This document shows, piece by piece, positions 9,311 to 13,742 of a stretch of 13,742 nt of DNA. The stretch is from positions 1 to 13,742 of the forward strand of contig JADNYJ010000768.1 of the NCBI GenBank assembly GCA_015501075.1, given 5' to 3'. The notes under the pieces are model-generated. The model was given only the letters and a program-made list of their open reading frames with translations, did no database searches and had not been told where the DNA came from. The stretch's first letter is position 1; every line of letters begins with the position of its first letter. The position numbers were made by a program, and so were the translations under genes. Origin of the DNA: Gymnopilus junonius. Taxonomy: Eukaryota; Basidiomycota; Agaricomycetes; Agaricales; Galerinaceae.

Positions 9311-11229
9311 CCTCGAAAGAGGCCGTAGGATACCCCTATACTTCATGTTCAGGTTGTTTCAAAATCCCAATCACACCCTTTTCATTGAATCTTGGGCAAA
9401 TCTATGAAAGCAAGCCACCCCAGCTGACAAGATGAAAATACCTTTTGCAACTTTCAATTCGCCGTGAACTCGTCAGGTTCCTTGATATACTTATTCCTTC
9501 CGCGCGATCGCAAAGATATACTCTGACATACTCACCACTGGGAGTAACTCGGCAAAATCAACGACATTCTTGTTACCAACGCCCGGCGAATAGTATATTG
9601 AACGGTGATAAATTGACCTTAGTCGTCCTCAGTCATTCTCGTCAACTTATGACCCATGAATCTTGATAGATGGGAGCACAGCGGTTTCAGCTCCGAAGGC
9701 GTTCTCGACCGGAATAAGTACAATTCAAATGGGGGTAGTAATGACCGTGCGAGGGCGTTGCTTTTATCTGCCTCTGTTCATCGCACTTCTGTCTTGTCTA
9801 GATTCCTGTCCCAGGCGCTATACATTTGTGCTTGCCATTAAAGTTCATCAGCGCACTGAAATCTTGTCGTCCCTTTCTGTCATTAGATTCCGGCTGCCTG
9901 GATCAAACTCTCAAGTTCTTTCTGTATCAAGTGCGGTAATTCAATGTCTTTCCTTTCTCTCGCCGCTGGGGATGTGCCTGCCATGGTGCACGGTTGAGTT
10001 AGATTTTCGGATTTTGTTGTCGCTGTCCGACATGGAACTCATTTCAATTAAATCCTGCAGATGATGAGCTGATTTGGGACTTTTCACATTCGCAGCCCTG
10101 CATTTTTTGAAGCCCCTGAAGAGCATCATTTTGTTTTGTTGCGTTCGTCAAGAGGGGGGTTCTCATCACGCCATCCTTTCTACAACTCTTCCTTGTTTTG
10201 ACCGACTGGTAACTTGGCATCCATCTCGCATGTCTGATATCTTCATAATTACGCTTCGTTTCGATTTTTTCTAGGTACCCATTTAGAGAAAGAGAAAAAT
10301 GATGGACAAGGAGTCATGGACGGTGGTACCTCACATCTTGCAACGGTGGACGCAACTTCAATCTAAATAAAGCACTGGAAGAAGGTGTTGACGCATTAAA
10401 AATACACCTTGATTTCCTCCTGTCGTCTGCGCCACTGAGTACTGGATATATATAATTGCTGGACATGAGTGTAACTCCAGTCGACGGCCTCGAAGGAAGA
10501 AATGCTTACTTGTGAGGCTGCCCGATGGGCGTTTATGAATCTGGTATGCGATATCGCGCGTGAACAATCTGAAGTAAGATAGCAAGACCGAGAGTCGAGC
10601 ATTGTTACAATCCAGATAAGGGCCCTATCCAACTAAGGAGTCGTCGAAGCAGTATTCATCGAGATTACATGGCGATGCACGCCCTTGAAAAGGAAGAAAG
10701 ATTGTTGTTGCGTTGCCATGAATTGCGTCGGTGCGCAGTGATATAATTCCTACGTAGTCGTTTAGAAGGAAGGAGGGGATATTCATTAGTACAATTTTGT
10801 ATTCTAGTAGTATAGAATCAACAACAAAAGAAGACAAACGGAAGCAGACAAAACCAATAAAGAACCGAAGAAAAAATAGTTCCGAGATACGTAGGTCGTG
10901 AGTGACTGGTGGAGGTAATGGTACAAAGCAATAAAAAGGGAGATCACTGAATATCCTAGAGAAAATGACAGACAGAAAGTGAAAGTACAAGTTCATTTCG
11001 TTCGTAGAGACGGATGCATGATGGATCGGAAATAATAAGATAAGATACAATGTGGCGTTTCAATTGTAATTTGACGATATCGTGCGTTCGTCCGTTGGTC
11101 TCTCTAGAAGTAGCCAGTGTTGAATAGATATAACATTTAAAATCTGGCGAGGGTTTGATGTCGTTAAGATGTTCCTGGCCATCAGCCACATTAGTGCAGC
11201 AGCTGGATTTAGCAGTTCCGCCTTCCAAG
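9311..11229. other. Gene-poor stretch of 1.9 kb between the convergent COG6 and Rab genes
   Basis: It should contain the two 3' UTRs. Open frames of 60-140 codons occur on both strands (for example plus 9663-10064, minus 10625-11050), but none shows family motifs, biased codon use or good splice partners; most overlap antisense frames. A small minus-strand frame of 33 codons (9883-9984), helix-like at its end (IELPHLIQKELESLIQ), is the best-looking but remains unsupported. AATAAA at 10366-10371 could be a polyadenylation signal. No RNA gene or repeat was recognised. Confidence 0.4.
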
Positions 11230-12396
<1,167 letters not shown>

Positions 12397-12738
12397 CTAG
12401 TCCCAAATAAAACGCCGCGTTGCTCTGGCTCCAATCGGTTTGAATGTTCCCGTGCAAATTTAAAATTTCGCGAGCTTTCTCCGTATGAATAAAGTCCACA
12501 AGATGATTCGATGTCCTGGAATGAAATTGAAAGAAAGTGTACAGAAATTGGAGATTATGGGTGTTGTGGATTGAGGACAATGTTGTGCACACAATTAATC
12601 GTCGTTGTCAGGGTAGTCTTACGTCATCACAGATATCACGTGCCGTGACGGACCATTCCGGAATTTGTTGAGCTCGTTGTCACCATCGCCCGCGACTCCT
12701 TCAGAAACAATTTTCATTCCAACACAATCTCTGCAAAG
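12397..12738. promoter_or_regulatory. Bidirectional promoter between the Rab gene and ATP15
   Basis: The two start codons face away from each other with 342 bp between them. Sites seen: CCAAT at 12431-12435 (35 bp upstream of the Rab ATG), TTACGTCA (CRE-like) at 12619-12626, and E-box CACGTG at 12637-12642, about 100 bp upstream of the ATP15 ATG. No clear TATA box is visible. CCAAT and E-box elements are known in fungal promoters; their use here is inferred from position only. Confidence 0.5.
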
Positions 12739-13048
12739 ATGACCGCCTGGAGGAACGTCTTCACGTATGTTATTGAGGTCTACAATACTCAGACTTTCTG
12801 TACTGATTTGGATTGTTTAAGGTACAACAAGTTTGCCCAGATCACAGCTCGGGCTCTCCGCCAGTCGTTGAAGGAGGAGGAGCGTCTCGCCGCTGAGAAG
12901 CGTGGCATTACCACTGTTAGATACCAGAAGTGGGAAAACGGCGTTGGTGGCCAGCAGGTGCGCCTTCTCCAGGCTTGGTAGTATTGGCTAAGCATTGACT
13001 TGTACCTCTTTTCTATTCCAGGTTCAAGTTCAGCAAGAGCAAAAGTAG
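12739..13048 (+). CDS. ATP15: Mitochondrial F1F0-ATP synthase subunit epsilon (ATP15 type)
   Basis: Three exons, 12739-12764, 12822-12957 and 13022-13048, encode 62 residues, the same size as yeast Atp15. The introns are 57 and 64 nt with GT-AG ends. The start MTAWRNVFTYNKFAQITARA and the following LRQSLKEEERLAAEKRG and YQKWENG are the hallmarks of the small eukaryotic epsilon subunit, which sits on the central stalk of F1 with gamma and delta and helps keep the rotor assembled in the matrix. This is not the bacterial epsilon (which corresponds to mitochondrial delta). The last exon codes only for VQVQQEQK; the C terminus is variable in the family, so the third exon is less certain than the first two. 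No cleavable import signal is expected. It is divergent from the Rab gene. Confidence 0.9.
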
Positions 13049-13742
13049 ACATAGAGCTCTAGAGACCGGCCATTTCCTTACCAAAATCACCTGGAATTCA
13101 TGCCTCATTGTTGAACTTTCTCCATATACTCCTACGAGATTTGTTCCGGACTCCGGATGCATCATGCCTATGTCGCGTCAGGTCACCTTTCATGAGTGGT
13201 TCCTGTACCCAACGTCAGCGCTGTTCTTTGAGTCACTGATCGTCATATCCGTCAGTTTAGCCTCTGCAGCCAGTTTTGCTTGGTTGGGCTATCTCCTTCA
13301 GTCGCGGTGCCTCGCCCATTGCGCTGTCGAGAAGATTGAAAGGAGATGTCGCTCAAGCCTTTAATTTTTTAGTGTTGCGCAAATGTCTATGTTCATTCTC
13401 GATCGTTGACTTCGCAGCATTTTGAAGTCGTACCTCGGCCTAAATGGCAGATGGACGCCCCAAGGGCATTCTGGAAAGATCTAGCTTCAGACTTGTTTGT
13501 TCTGATACATTTACCAACTGGTTTCTCTCAGATACATGTGCTTTTCCGATGTTGCTGATGTCTTCTGTTCAGGAAACTTTCCTTCGGGGACTCAGGCGTA
13601 AATTCTCAGGCGCGTTATACGTCATTACTATTCCGGCTGAACATACTTCAACACTTTGAAGGCACAGTTGCGCCCGTCCGAGCTGGCTTTATGGCAGATG
13701 ACGAAACTGAGTGATTCAAGAGGGCTCATATTTTTCGACGCT
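13049..13742 (+). other. Right end of window: two weak coding candidates, no recognised gene
   Basis: A 66-codon ATG frame at 13164-13364 contains one hydrophobic stretch that could span a membrane (SLIVISVSLASAASFAWLGY); its frame is open from the last exon of ATP15 onward without a stop. A second open segment at 13418-13520 follows a good acceptor (TTCGCAG), encodes the protein-like stretch VVPRPKWQMDAPRAFWKDL and ends at a possible 52-nt intron (13521-13572, GTTTCT...GTTCAG). Another frame starting at ATG 13444 uses the same intron to give 72 residues with stop at 13712-13714. These readings exclude each other and resemble no family I know. A gene cut by the window edge is possible. Confidence 0.3.

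Noticed and set aside
9663..10064. 133-codon plus-strand frame after COG6
   Set aside because: It starts at a non-ATG codon, has no motif and composition like its surroundings; probably chance or 3' UTR.

Overview
The window looks like nuclear DNA of a basidiomycete fungus, probably an agaricomycete. The genes are cut by many short GT-AG introns (48-64 nt in the plus-strand genes, 67-132 nt in the one minus-strand gene), intergenic gaps are small, base composition is balanced, and the proteins resemble fungal families. I see no bacterial, viral or CRISPR features. All functional calls come from motif reading by eye; no database search was possible.

Layout. 1-1047: the 3' end of an ABC transporter nucleotide-binding domain, with several reading-frame breaks. 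1262-1799: an AT-rich non-autonomous inverted-repeat transposon (MITE-like) flanked by TA. 2079-2593 (minus): a fragment resembling the last part of a BAR domain. 3388-5983 (plus): a complete 11-exon membrane-anchored exo-beta-1,3-glucanase of the GH5 family. 6343-9310 (plus): COG6, a subunit of the conserved oligomeric Golgi complex, with a disturbed reading frame near its 3' end. 9311-11229: a gap of about 1.9 kb with no convincing gene. 11230-12396 (minus): a six-exon Rab2/Rab4-type small GTPase. 12739-13048 (plus): the epsilon subunit of mitochondrial F1-ATPase (ATP15 type), divergent from the Rab gene across a 342-bp shared promoter. 13049-13742: two weak coding candidates.

Function. The genes do not form one pathway. 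COG6 and the Rab GTPase both serve membrane traffic, the GH5 enzyme works on cell-wall beta-glucan, and ATP15 is a mitochondrial housekeeping gene. This is ordinary gene-dense fungal sequence plus one mobile element and two degraded or doubtful genes.

The most useful observation concerns sequence or gene integrity. Family-like protein sequence in the last third of COG6 and in the tail of the Rab gene is split over frames at seven places. Each is explained by one missing base in or beside a short run of identical bases, while the 2.0-kb coding part of the GH5 gene is clean. The ABC remnant has a different pattern: extra or double-missing bases plus loss of the signature glycines.
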